Shown here piece by piece: positions 32,551 to 43,949 of a stretch of DNA of 64,000 nt. Source of the stretch: Pholiota molesta (lineage: Eukaryota > Basidiomycota > Agaricomycetes > Agaricales > Strophariaceae); contig JACGCK010000006.1 of the NCBI GenBank assembly GCA_014925825.1, positions 62,001-126,000 of the forward strand. The letters run 5' to 3'. The position numbers and the translations under genes are program-made. The notes under the pieces are model-generated. The model made no database searches and was not told the origin of the DNA. It saw only the letters and a program-made list of their open reading frames with translations. The stretch's first letter is position 1. Each line of letters begins with the position of its first letter.

Positions 32551-35500
32551 ATGGCGCCCACGTCCTCTTCAACACCGCTTGCCATCCCACCACCACCATC
32601 CCCCATGTCCTCCTCTCCGCCCTCCCGTCCCCCTCCCCCCCTCGGCATCGCCTATGACAGCGACGAGGACATGAACATGGATTCAGACAACGAGCTCGCT
32701 CGGGCCCCCGACCTCGACGCAGATGGCGAGTCCATCGACGAGGACTCCGCCCCCGACCAAAACGGCCATTCCCACCTCTCCGACCACCGCATACCCCCTC
32801 CCACTGGTGAATCGGTATGTTTTGCCCCTTCGTCGTCCATCTCTCTCTCATGCTCACCGCCCCACCCACCCTAGGATGCCGAGGACTCGGTAGGCCACCT
32901 TCCTCTTTTTATCTTGCCGCCTACTTATTTTATATTTAGGGCTACGATGAACCTGAAGATGAAGACGATGACGAGCAAGAAGATGATGAGGACGACGGCG
33001 CCTACGCCGACGAGGAGTATGGTACCAAAAAGAAGTCTTTGAAAAAGAAGAAATCTCTTGTGTCGTCCTCCAGTGCCATCAGGCCGCCCAAGGGTGCGTG
33101 TTGCCTTCTCGCCGTTGTCTCGCTCATGCGCTAATTCTTCCTTATCAGTTGCCGTCCGCCACGCGTCCTCTTCCGATTCTGATTCTGACTATGGCGCGCG
33201 TGCTCACAAGAAGAAGAAGAAACAGCGTTCATCCGCCGAGGAAGTCCGCGTTTCCAGCAGGGGCACCAAGGTCCCCAACTATGTTGACGATGTCCAGGAC
33301 TTTGAAAAGTTTGAAGAGGCAGACGAAGACAGCAATGGCTATTACGTGGACCCGAATGTTCAATACCAGGAGGAAGACGAAATTGAAGCCGTCCTTGGTC
33401 ACAGTCGCGAAGAAGGTAGAGAAGACGACCCCGAAGATATCTGGTTTGAAAACGTGGTAAGTACCTACCTCCTTATTCATCAAGCCCAGTTTCCAATTTA
33501 TTATTATTCTTAGCGCTTCCATATCAAATGGAAAAACTTTTCACATCTCCACAATACCGACGAAACATACGAGTTCCTCAAGCGCTTCCGTGGACTGAAA
33601 CGCGTCGACAACTACATCAAAGCCTATAAGGCTTGGAAAGCCCGACTCCAAGCCCCTGGGCTTACTAGGGAAGATGTTGAGGCCCTTCTTCTAGACAAGG
33701 AACGTGAAAAGGAAGAACTCGAAATAGTCCGCATTGTCGAGCGCATTGTCGCTCATAGAGAGACGACTGAAGGCGATATGGAATACTTCTGCAAATGGCA
33801 AGGCCTCAACTACGATAATTGCACGTGGGAGCTGCAAAAGGATGTCAACCCCATCGCTAAAGACCAAATCGCTGCCTACAGACGCAGAGAAGCGGAGGCC
33901 AAATTCCCTTACAAGAGCGTCAACTACAGCCGAAATGGACGTCCTGCATTCCAAAGGATGTACAAGGATCCAGAATATATCTCTTCTACTGGAGGCGAGC
34001 TCAAAGACTTCCAGTTGACAGGCCTTAATTGGCTTGCATTCTTATGGAGTAATGGTGAAAATGGCATTCTCGCCGATGAGATGGGTCTTGGAAAGGTAAG
34101 CATACGCGCCCTATGATGACATTCCTGTGTTCAAGTTGCTTTCTAGACTGTGCAAACTGTCTCCTTTCTGTCATATCTCTTTCATGAACTTCAGCAGTAT
34201 GGCCCTTTCCTGGTTATCGTACCGCTTTCCACCATCACCGCTTGGCAGTCTCAGTTCGCATTGTGGGCACCCGATCTCAACGTCATCACTTACATTGGTA
34301 CTGCTCCCTCCCGGGAGGTCATCCGTACTTACGAATTTGGGTCGTCCAATAAGAAACTGAAGATGAATGTCTTGCTGACCACATATGAGCTCACTTTACG
34401 CGATGCGAAAGAGCTGGGTGACATCAAATGGCAGGCCCTGGCTGTTGATGAGGTGCGTTGTTGTTCTGATATCGCGCTTCATGGAATCGATCGTTGATCT
34501 ACTGCTCCAATAGGCACATCGTCTCAAAAACTCAGAGAGCCAGCTGTATGAAGCGCTGCGATCGTTCCATGCCGCTTCTAAGCTACTCATCACAGGAACT
34601 CCGTTGCAGAACAACGTGAAAGGTGCGTGCCTTCTTAGGGTTAGTTATCTCTTTTTGATTGGTTGCCTCAATGTTTGCCTTATACAGAGCTGCTTTCGTT
34701 GATGCACTTCCTCATGCCGGAAAAATGTATGTCATTTCTGCACATTTCTTCTTTGGAACACATTGACCAATGTCGGCAACTAGTTGCATTGACGAGTGAA
34801 TTTGACTTGACCGATGCCGACCATGAGACAAAGATCAAACAGCTTCACGAGCAACTGGAGTCGTTGATGCTTAGGCGGTTGAAGAAAGACGTTCTCACGT
34901 CGCTGCCCACCAAGAGCGAGCGGATTCTGCGCGTGGAAATGAGTGCAATGCAGACCCATTTTTATAAGAATATCTTGACCAAGGTACGCTAAATCGTGTA
35001 AACAATTGCGATGTCTTGCTGAGTGTGGTTTATGATTGAACAGAATTTCGCTGCTCTTGTGAAAAGTGCCCATGGAAACAGCAACATTAGCCTTTTGAAC
35101 ATTGCCATGGAGCTGAAGAAAGCAGCGAACCACCCTTACCTATTCGATGGCGCTGAACCGCCTACTGAGACCAAGGATGAAACTCTCAAAGGTCTTGTGA
35201 TGAACAGTGGAAAGCTCGTGCTGCTCGATAAGCTCCTTGTCCGCCTCAAGGCTGACGGCCATCGCGTGCTCATTTTTAGCCAGATGGTACGCATGCTCGA
35301 CATTCTCAGCGACTACATGGCGTTGCGCGGATATCCCCATCAGAGACTTGATGGTATGGTAGCGTCCGAGGCCCGCAAGAAATCTATTGCGCACTTCAAC
35401 GCCCCCGGGTCGCCAGATTTTGCTTTCTTGCTATCTACGCGTGCTGGAGGACTCGGCATCAATCTCGAGACGGCTGATACTGTCATCATATTTGATGTGC

Positions 35501-37882
35501 GTTGCTCTCCTTTCTCCTATCTTGCTTTTTTTGGTGTGTCCTGAGATTGTATTATTACAGAGCGATTGGAATCCGCAAAATGACTTGCAGGCCATGGCGC
35601 GCGCCCATCGAATTGGACAAAAGTCTCATGTAAACGTGTACCGTTTTGTGAGCAAGGATACGATGGAGGAGGACGTGCTGGAGCGCGCGAAGAAGAAGAT
35701 GGTCCTCGAGTATGCGAGTATGTTGACCTTTTCATCTTTCACATGTGTGTCGCTGGTGGCTTACGGCAATGTGCGTCGGTTTAGTCATCAACCAGATGGA
35801 TACATCGCAAGCACATTTGAGCTCCAAAGCAACTGGAAGAGAATCAACCAAGCCTGATAACTTGAGCAGAGATGAATTGACGGCAGTCTTGAAATATGGT
35901 GCCCAGAAGATGTCAGCATACATTTTGTTATATGCATTGTTCTGCCACTTATTTCCTATCACATAGGTTCGACAAGGATGATACCCAGCAAAGCAAAAAG
36001 CTTGATGAGATGGATCTCGACGATATCCTGAACCGTGCTGAAGACCATGAGACAGCACAGACTGGCGAAGGCGTTGGAGCGTCGCTTGGTGGCGAGAACT
36101 TCTTGGCACAATTTGCGGCCGTTAGCGATGTCAAGAACGACATGAACTGGGAGGATATCATCCCGCTCGATCAACGTCAGAAGTTTGAGGCGGAAGAGGA
36201 TGAGCGCCGTGCCGAGGACTCCATCACTAACGAGACTAGGAAGCGAACGCACGCCCAGGTCTCTTACGAGGGCATGGATGTTGATCAGCCTGCCTCGACC
36301 TCCGCACCCAAAAAGCCCAAGGCACCTGGTCCGCAGAGGAAGACTGCCAGCCAGAAGGCCATGGAGCTCAAGGAGCGTGATGTCCGTGTGTTGATCAGGA
36401 GCTTGCAGCGGTGGGGTGATATTCGCCAACGATATGATGTTATCGTATGTTTCTTTTTTATGTATTCGCAACCCAGTGTAGATCTGATTCTGACTCGTGT
36501 TTCTAGGTCGCTGAAGCGAAGCTGCAAGACAAGAATAAGGGCATGATGTACGACGTTGCTGACGAGATCATCGAGATCTGTGCTCAGGCTGTCAAAGACA
36601 GCGAGGAGCAGAAGCGTCTGCGTGTTGCATCAGGTGAAACATTGACTAACGCACAGAAGAGTAAGGCAGTTCTTGTTACCTGCCGCGGGGTAGGTAACAT
36701 CAACGCCGAGACTGTGCTTTCACGGAATCGTGATCTCCGCATACTCTACAACATCCTTTCTGAGTTAGATGACCCGTACAAGTGGAGCATACCCATCGAC
36801 AACATTCGACCAACGCTCAACTGGTCAGGTCGATGGGGCCCACAAGACGACTCGATGCTCCTTGTGGGCGCATTTATCTACGGTTTCGGCAATTGGGAAG
36901 CGATGGCTAAAGATCCCAAGCTCGGCCTCGACGGCAAGTTTTTCCTCGAAGAAGGCAAGAAAGGCGAAGATGCCGCTACCCGGCCGATTCCTAACGCAAT
37001 TCACCTCGTGCGACGAGGTGACTTTTTGCTGAGCATACTGCGCGAGCATGACGAGAAGCTACGTTCGTATGAGAGTTCGTTGCGCCATAAGGGTCAGCTG
37101 AAGGTTTCGGCGTCTCCGCCCCCCACAGCAATGGCATCAACATCTTCGCATAGCAGCAGTCTAAAACGACGGGCCGAAAGCGAGGCGATGGCCTCAATTG
37201 ACGATGGCAGTTCCAAAAAACGCAAGCGCCGACCAACTCCTACGTTCACCGACTCCGAGTCTTCTGACGAATGGTATGTCAACCTTTGTTCATTTCCACC
37301 TTTCGCTCATCATCTTTTTGTACCTACAGTCCTTCCATGGACGAGGGGGCGACGAAAGAGGAGTTGCGTCCTGTCAAGAAACAACTGGTATGTCATGACT
37401 AATTAATCATATTTACCATTTTTAATTCATTTGTTTCACTGTAGAAACAACTCAAGCTGTCCGGTGAAGAAGACATGCCTCGAGCTGATAAAGTTGCCAT
37501 TCTTAAGGACTCGCTTGCTGCCATCGGTCGCCGCATAGAGCTCGTATTAAACGCTAAGGAGGCCCAAGGAGAAGACCGTGACAGATGGCGAAGACATCTT
37601 TGGACGTACGTCGCACTACTTATTTTTCTGAGTTTGAGCAAATCTTAGGCCCTTTTCTTTCTTTTTCGCAGATTCGTGACGCTCTTCTGGCCCAAGAAGG
37701 TGAAGGCCAGCAAATTAGAAGAGATTCACGCCAAAATGGTCATGAAAGAGGCTGCGCCGAAGCAACAATCCGATGGCGGTGCCATAAAAAAGCAGCGGAC
37801 GAGCACTGGTCCAAAAACTAATGGCTCGAGTTCGGCTCCTGCTTCAGCATCTATCAGGACGAACGGAAAGTCATACCGGTGA
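32551..37882 (+). CDS. CHD1: Chromodomain helicase DNA-binding remodeller Chd1
   Basis: Chd1 is an ATP-dependent nucleosome-spacing enzyme linked to transcription elongation. It starts [20 protein letters not shown]; a second ATG at 32605 is possible. An acidic, Ser-rich N-terminal tail leads to two chromodomains: [20 protein letters not shown] and [20 protein letters not shown]. The SNF2 motor follows, with motif [14 protein letters not shown] (split by an intron), motif II AVDEAHRLKN (also split), [47 protein letters not shown] and [19 protein letters not shown]. The C-terminal part has the SANT/SLIDE-like DNA-binding block ([39 protein letters not shown]), a basic linker, and the C-terminal DUF4208 domain ([38 protein letters not shown]). 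The stop TGA is at 37880-37882. About seventeen introns are present. Confidence 0.96.
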
Positions 37883-38333
37883 CATCTCCTGGGCAATCCG
37901 CACAAACAAGGGTCTATGTATTTTTTCGTCCTCTTTATTCAGTCCCCATATACACCGTTTACCGTTCACCTTATCGTTTCGATCTCGCGTTTTCCTCTTC
38001 TGTGATATTTCTTGTATTCTCTCGTTACGTATATTTTAATTGCAACAACAAATGTATTACTTTCCATTGTTACTGTTTTGTACATAGGCTATAGTCTAGT
38101 CGAATCCTTAAAGGTCCTTTTTCTACGTGTTACGCAAGTTTGATCGTAGTAGATGTGAGTGAGTCGAGGTCATTAGCCTGGCCTGGCTTTCTAATAAGAG
38201 CCCTGTCGCTGGGCGCGCTGGCAAGAAGCGCTGATATGCTGCTATGGAATACTGCTCAGACGAGAGTAGTTTCATAACTAAACAATAATCAGGCAATAAG
38301 CTAGACAGTGCATTCGTAGAACCTACTAGGTTG
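37883..38333. other. Intergenic between convergent genes
   Basis: This 451-bp AT- and pyrimidine-rich stretch holds the 3' ends of CHD1 and the membrane-protein gene. The open frames look random, and no gene or repeat is seen. Confidence 0.6.
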
Positions 38334-39318
38334 TTATCCGTTGGCCTCTCGAGCTTTTAGATTCGATACACGTCTGTGATGGCTAGACCTTTGAACAAGG
38401 TGTTCGGGTGTTGTGGATGCACTTCCATTTGATGCCTCGCGAGTAATTTTCATATACTTGTTTTTTAAAGAAGACCCGGAGGGCATATCAGTTTGAAGTT
38501 GGTGTCGAACATTTCCATTAGCCTGCTTGACTGAATGTTAAGGATTAGTTGATGTTGCACCCGTGAATAAAAGAAAACATACGTTCTATTGCTTTCAGAT
38601 CCGCCTCCCGGGTAAAGGTTTCCATCAAAGATGTATATCGTTTGACTTCCCATTTCATTTGGGACGCGCGCGCCTCGTTGCCCTGCGAGGTAGCCCATTT
38701 CCTCTCCTCCTTGAATCGCCGGCGCTCGCTGTCAGCCAGCGCTGCCCTCGTCCTCAGGACGTGTATTTCGCGTTCCAACGGCGATAATGAAGAAATGGGG
38801 CCGAGTTTTTCAGAATTTGAGTCAACTGAGGTCATGTCCGAAAGACGATAGGATGCAGCGAGACTTGTTGTTAAGGTCCCTACGTCTGTAATGGTCTCGA
38901 CGCTTCCCCCTTGGACACTCGGGCGAAATTGGACCACTTTGTCGCGTTTGCGCTCTGTTTTAATGGACTGTGTCTTCTTGCGACGACGCTCGGAGGTTTG
39001 CGCTGGTTTGTCGAAGTATTGAGAAAGGAAATCTGTGAACAATACACCTAAAGCTACGCCCAAGATGCTGGCGACACATCTAGTGACGTCGGATACAATA
39101 TTGAATTCAATGAATAGCTTTGCCGCAATCGCGAAGGCTACGATAATGCCAAATCCAGAGGTTCTCGAAGTTTTTGCCGCATAGTGGAGTGCGACGCCTT
39201 GCCAAGCGCCGACAAGGATGTAGTCCTTCACGAACGGTCCGTCGGAACGACTGAAATAATCAAGAATGATGCGCGCTCCAAGACCTATGAGAAGGGCGGG
39301 CGCTGTTGCAATGGGCAT
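38334..39318 (-). CDS. Hypothetical membrane protein with charged C-terminal tail
   Basis: I do not recognise this family. From ATG 39318 (MPIATAPALLIGLGARIILD) there are four hydrophobic stretches within about 120 residues: ATAPALLIGLGARIIL, YILVGAWQGVALHYA, GIIVAFAIAAKLFIEFNIV and CVASILGVALGVLFTDFL. These suggest a small multi-pass membrane domain. A basic segment follows (ERRRKKTQSIKTERKRDKVV), then a Ser/Thr-rich linker and a charged helical region (REIHVLRTRAALADSERRRF) that could be a coiled coil. The last intron (donor GTATGT near 38583, acceptor at about 38524) joins DLKAIE to LKQANGNVRHQLQTDMP, and the frame ends KAREANG with TAA at 38334-38336. A homologous N-terminal extension from an upstream exon cannot be excluded. 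Confidence 0.65.
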
Positions 39319-39542
39319 TATGATCTGGAGGAACCATAGAATAAGGAGTTTATGAGGAAATGAAGATGGAGACAGCTGGCAAGTCCGCCGCCGCCGCAAA
39401 GTACAAGTTCATCGCTGATCAAAACAAATCAACACGTGTTGTAAACTCCGGCGATAATGTGCTAGCGAGTCCGAATAAACAGTGCAAGGTTTTCCTAAGT
39501 ATCTGGTAACAAGGATATGTGCTCTACAAATTGACTACAATG

Positions 39543-40884
39543 CTAGAGCTTCGGTTTCAAGGCATCACGCGTTTCCTGCGGAAGACTACCCACGAATTCC
39601 CAAACATCGGCCTTCAACACCTCGCCACATTCAACAGCCGGGAAATGACCTCCCCGTTCGTTCTCTTTCCAGAAAACGATGTTTTCTGCTATCGTCGCTT
39701 TCGCCCACCACAAGGGCACGTATCCGATGTCGTAAGGAAATGCACTGGCTCCGAATGCAACCTTTCCAGGAATCTTCTTGCTCAAGACTTGGTCATTCAG
39801 AGTTGCTTTGCTTTCCTTGTAAATCCTGGCATGCCCGGAGCTTTCGGAGAGAAGGTAGAACATCGTCCAAGTAATGATCATCTCCTTGTCCCAAATGTAT
39901 CCTGGTGTAACCACAGGTTCGAGTTTCTCCCGAATCCATGCAAGCATCCCGACAGGCGAGTCAAGTAGGGCATAAGATACGGTTTGTGGTTTTGTGCCTT
40001 GTATTGCAGAATATCCGGTTTCGTTTTTCAAGAACCATTGCAAGCGACCAAGTTGGTGCTTCTCCTGCGGGCTGAGCCAACGGATAACCAACCATAGAAG
40101 GGTCAGAGGGTTCTGCAAAGGTTTGGGAGGTAGCGATACGACCATATTGATGTGTATCCCTCTGCAAGAATTAGGATAGGAAAGCGCAATGCCTCGCAAA
40201 ATCAGCGAGCCCCAGTCACCGCCTTGCCCGATATATTGGGAATAACCCAATTTCAACATGAGCTGGTGATACACAGAACTAATACGAAGAATGGAAAATC
40301 CAGGCGCCTAAAAATCGGGTGAGTAAAACTTATCAGTGCACAATTTATATCACTGTCACACCTTTGGAGCCGACGAAAACGTAAAGCCTGGAATTGTAGG
40401 TGCTACGATATGAAATGCCTGCTGGGTTGGATCCTCAGGTGCAGTCAAACTAAGAAGGTTTTCGACCTTATAACATTTTCAGCCCGTTCAGCTAAAGTTC
40501 CTAAGCTAATATTTCATGAAATTCGTACCTCGGTAAAGTTTCCCGGCCATCCATGAGCAAATAACAAGGGGATAGCATCTGTTCTTTCGCTACGATGATG
40601 TACAAAGTGCAGCTTGATCACTTCGTCACTTCTGGAATGTCCACGGTGAACATCTTATAAGTAGAGTTGAGCCTCGCCTCCACCTTCCGCCAGTCATAGT
40701 CATTTTTCCAATAATCTATGAGGTCTTGGATAGTTGAACTAGGGGCACCGTCTTCCCATTCTTGGCCTTTGGGATGCCGCACATCTGGTATCACAAGAGC
40801 GTCTTTGACACGGTTATTGATCCAGTCGAGCTTTGTAGGGTCAACACTGATTTTGAACGGTTGGGGTTGGGTATCGTCAGCCAT
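39543..40884 (-). CDS. Epoxide hydrolase (microsomal/EHN type) with an apparent frameshift
   Basis: This is an alpha/beta-fold epoxide hydrolase with an N-terminal EHN domain, which opens epoxides to diols. It starts MADDTQPQPFKISVDPTKLD, then DVRHPKGQEWEDGAP and DLIDYWKNDYDWRKVEARLN. The catalytic domain shows the oxyanion-hole HGWPG (LLFAHGWPGNFTE), FHIVAPTIPGFTFSSAPK, the nucleophile Asp in IGQGGDWGSLILRG, and the catalytic His in ERGGHFPAVE. The end is LPQETRDALKPKL at 39543. The first exon runs into TGA at 40618-40620 after YKMFTVDIPEVTK, while the conserved continuation SDEVIKLHFVHHRSERTDAI lies in another frame beginning at about 40633, with no room for an intron between them. So this copy carries either a 1- or 2-base indel or a sequence error. 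The rest looks intact. Confidence 0.78.
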
Positions 40885-41187
40885 ATAGATTCTGCTGATA
40901 TTGAAACCGAGGTGGGTGAACGTTGAGTTTGAAGGGAAGAAAGAAAATTCGAATGCAGTGGGATATATACAGGATGCATGATGGCGCCTATAAGCGGTGG
41001 TTAAGGAGACAGGAGGAATGCTGTGCGTTGATTAATATCGAACCAGTATATAGCTCAACGCTCTCGAAGAATCCTCGCAAATACATCATGATTCTAGAAC
41101 GAATTAGATTTGTAGTTTTGTGCCATGTGGTCATTATAGTTGAAGACTCAGCAAAATAAGTACTTACAATGAAGAGCAAACGGTGCA
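40885..41187. other. Intergenic, epoxide hydrolase upstream side
   Basis: This stretch of about 300 bp lies between the epoxide hydrolase start and the remnant copy. It is AT-rich, and I see no gene or repeat. Confidence 0.5.
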
Positions 41188-41358
41188 TCATGGCGCTGTT
41201 GCCCAAAGGTCATCAGATTTGAACAAAATCAACATCTCCCTCGCCCACCACAGGGGAACAACGCCTGCTTTAAATTTGTACGGGAAAGCGCTACCTATCA
41301 ACAAGGCAAAAAAGATTGACATGATCGCAGGTGCTATGGTATGAAATGCTTGCATCAT
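41188..41358 (-). pseudogene. Remnant of a second epoxide hydrolase
   Basis: A 56-codon minus-strand frame begins MMQAFHTIAPAIM, continues FALLIGSAFPYKFKAGVVPL and WWAREM, and ends at TGA 41188-41190. Its first part matches QQAFHIVAPTIPGF and its second matches ASAFPYDIGYVPLWWAK of the neighbouring epoxide hydrolase, two segments that are about 170-180 residues apart in the intact enzyme. The nucleophile segment between them is missing, and no catalytic His segment follows. A weakly similar stretch (SRYLDLDFDVSSSYARK) lies just upstream in another frame at about 41360-41430. This is best read as a decayed tandem duplicate with a large internal deletion. Confidence 0.75.
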
Positions 41359-41702
41359 TGAGTTTTTCTGGCGTAGGAACTGCTAACATCGAAATCAAGG
41401 TCGAGATAACGCGTGAAGGTTATGTTCCAAGATTGAGCATCTGCATAACCTATGGATAAATGTGTTTAAGCAATCAGAGAAGTGGCAGGAAAGCTGGATG
41501 TGCGACTTACCGCTCCTGGCTCCTGCCCTGTATATCGAAGAAATGATCGTCCAGTAACACAAAATGATTCAAAGGCATTTAGTTCAAGTCAGGATCATGA
41601 TGCAAAAGTACAAAACACCAGGCCATACAGCATCTCCGATGAATACCAAGCTATAAATTACATGAGTTATACAATGGAATGATATACAAAATAATGTGCG
41701 AG
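41359..41702. other. Intergenic, decayed sequence between epoxide hydrolase remnant and SLU7
   Basis: About 340 bp. The part next to the remnant may still hold decayed epoxide hydrolase sequence; the rest (41450-41700) shows no recognisable coding potential and includes the SLU7 3' end. Confidence 0.45.
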
Positions 41703-43663
41703 TTAGAGATCTTTGTCGACGTAATTCGCCATTGGATCTTCCGTCATGCGTCGTGACATTCGGTAGGCCTCTGAAAATATGCCCTTCAGTTTGGAGCAGA
41801 TATACAAAAAATGGCGATACATACCGAGCTCTTCTTCGGTAACATCGTGGCTTCCGCTTTCGAGGCCGCTCTTCTGCTTCTTGCTCGATCTGTCTACGTC
41901 GTCTTTATCACCCTTTGCCTTACGTTTCTTTTCCTCCGCTACTGCCTGTGCCAAGCGCTCCTGATCCAATTTCACGTCACCCTCGCCAATCCGTTTCTTA
42001 GAATAGTTTTGGTCGATTTTTTCAGAACGTATTTCTCGACTCTCACTGGTATCTTTATTGGCTTGTTGGGGCGGTGGCGGCTCGTGTGATGTGTTTAGAA
42101 GAGTTTGAGCACTTGAAGCATGAGCTGCTTTGATTCCTGCTTCACCGGCGCAGTATGATAGATGGAGCGTGGATTGACAGCAGGCATAACCCCAAGATCC
42201 TGTTGACGTTTCATACCAAGATCCCCAGACGGCGGTATGGTTATTGATATAGACTAATAAGAGGTTATTTAGAAGCAGATTCGGGGTGAGGCAGTGCGAA
42301 TAATAACTCACCATCTTCCGGATATTTTGAGCGAGCTTTCGCCTTTTCTCGACCTTTGATGACTTGTCCTGTTCGGGAATACTCCACATAATTCTCGGTT
42401 TGACCTTGACGAAGTTCTCTGGGTGCTGAATCGAGGTATTCTGCACCTCCATATTTTGCCAAAATGCTACTTTTCGTAGTGTCTCTCAGCTCCTCCTTCT
42501 TCTGCTTGAATTCGTAATGAAGAAGTTCTCCCTGGGTAGGGTTCGCATTCAGATGCACGTCGTTACCGCGTGCAGCTGCTTGCCAAGCAAATAGTTGAAG
42601 ATCTTGTACTTCAGGAGCTTCACCAGAATAACGGAAGAAGTTGTCACCGGCGAATTTTGCCTGAGAAAGAGTTGAATATATGACAAATGAGTTGAGCAAT
42701 GAAGTATACATACATCTTCTGGGGCGACGTTTTTGAGTGGGGCATCTCGCATGGAGCGTGTTTTGGGGTCATAGTATGCGCTTTCTGGGTCTAGATTGAT
42801 GAGGTACTTCGCAGTATCTTCGCGAATACGCAGGTTGCGGACCGTGATACGAGTTTTAGCGTCCAGCTTTTGTCCAACGGCATCAGCAGCATCGGCATAT
42901 TTATCTTCATCTGCATCCTCGTCTTCACTTGATCCAAAGTCAGCGTCATCCTTTGTTTCAGTTTTTCCAGCCTTTGCAACCTTTCGAACGGCTGCTAAAT
43001 CTGTTGTTGTTTGGTTGTCGATTTCCTCCTCTCTCAACTTCTGCCTCGCTGTCTCGATTGCCGCATACTCGTCATATACACGTTTGTGTTCCGCCGGATC
43101 GTAACCATTCCATCGGTCTCGTTTCGCGTCATAGCCCGTAGCGACTTCTTGAATCACATCATCGGCTTCAATATTCTTATTAGTGAATTTGGCACCTTTC
43201 TTGCGTGGTCGCTCTAGACAGTCTTGTTTCTTGTGGGTCATAGCACCACAATTTTCACAGGCTCCTTTGCGATACTTTTTAGCAGCTGGCCCGGCTTTTG
43301 CCCCTCTGTCGTACCAGTTGTCGAGTTTGTTCGAAGAATTGTCATAGTCTGGTCGCCGCTGATGGTTCAGAGAAGGCGCTCCTGTATCGAGATACCACGG
43401 TGCTTGCGAAATGTATTCTAGATAATAGTTGCATAGTCAGAGGGAAACTTTGAGTAAATACGAATCATGCTTACGGGGAATATGAGGATTGATAGGCCGT
43501 CCTTCTTCATCGAGTGCGGCTGGCGCAGTACCAGCTTTACGAGCGGCATCGAGATCTTTCTGACGGCGAAATTCCTCCCTGGACAACTTTCCAACAGCTT
43601 CGGCGAATAAGAAAATTGACTGGATATACAGACGTGTTGCGACGTACCTGATGATGAAGCCAT
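41703..43663 (-). CDS. SLU7: Pre-mRNA splicing factor Slu7
   Basis: Slu7 is the second-step splicing factor that helps select the 3' splice site. The first exon encodes only MASSS; the next read [29 protein letters not shown] and [20 protein letters not shown]. The zinc knuckle [20 protein letters not shown] (CCHC) follows, then [20 protein letters not shown] and [20 protein letters not shown], a family hallmark. Later parts include [60 protein letters not shown] and [20 protein letters not shown]. The C terminus is Lys-rich and ends MANYVDKDL at TAA 41703-41705. The start is 286 bp from the divergent DNA ligase start. Confidence 0.96.
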
Positions 43664-43813
43664 TGTAGAAGGTGCACTTGGTAAACTGGTGAACGGAGTC
43701 AAAGGAACTGGGCCGAATTTGGAGCAGACTATGTGGCTTTGTTTGGCTGCGGCCTTGGTTGTCCCAAAATGACTTGTCTCAAGTAGTATCAGCCTCTTCA
43801 AATGAAACCAAGT

Positions 43814-43820
43814 CACGAAA
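43814..43820 (+). promoter_or_regulatory. SCB-like element in the SLU7/LIG1 spacer
   Basis: CACGAAA, the core of the yeast SBF-bound Swi4/6 cell-cycle box, occurs 130 bp upstream of the DNA ligase start. A CGCG core also occurs at about 43908. DNA ligase I is S-phase regulated in yeasts, so the position fits, but a single 7-mer is weak evidence. Confidence 0.25.
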
Positions 43821-43949
43821 CTCGACCTTAAGCTTAAGCTGTAGTCATTCAGGTCGTCCGATATTCTCCCCATACTTCCACTACTCGTCAGGGGATCTCT
43901 GGGCTATCGCGCCTGTCATGACAATCTCTGTTAGCCGCTGAAATCCATC

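Noticed and set aside
31900..32870. Long overlapping open frames on both strands around the TFB4/CHD1 spacer.
   Set aside because: The region is very GC-rich, so stop codons are rare in every frame. Only the TFB4 and CHD1 frames show family motifs.
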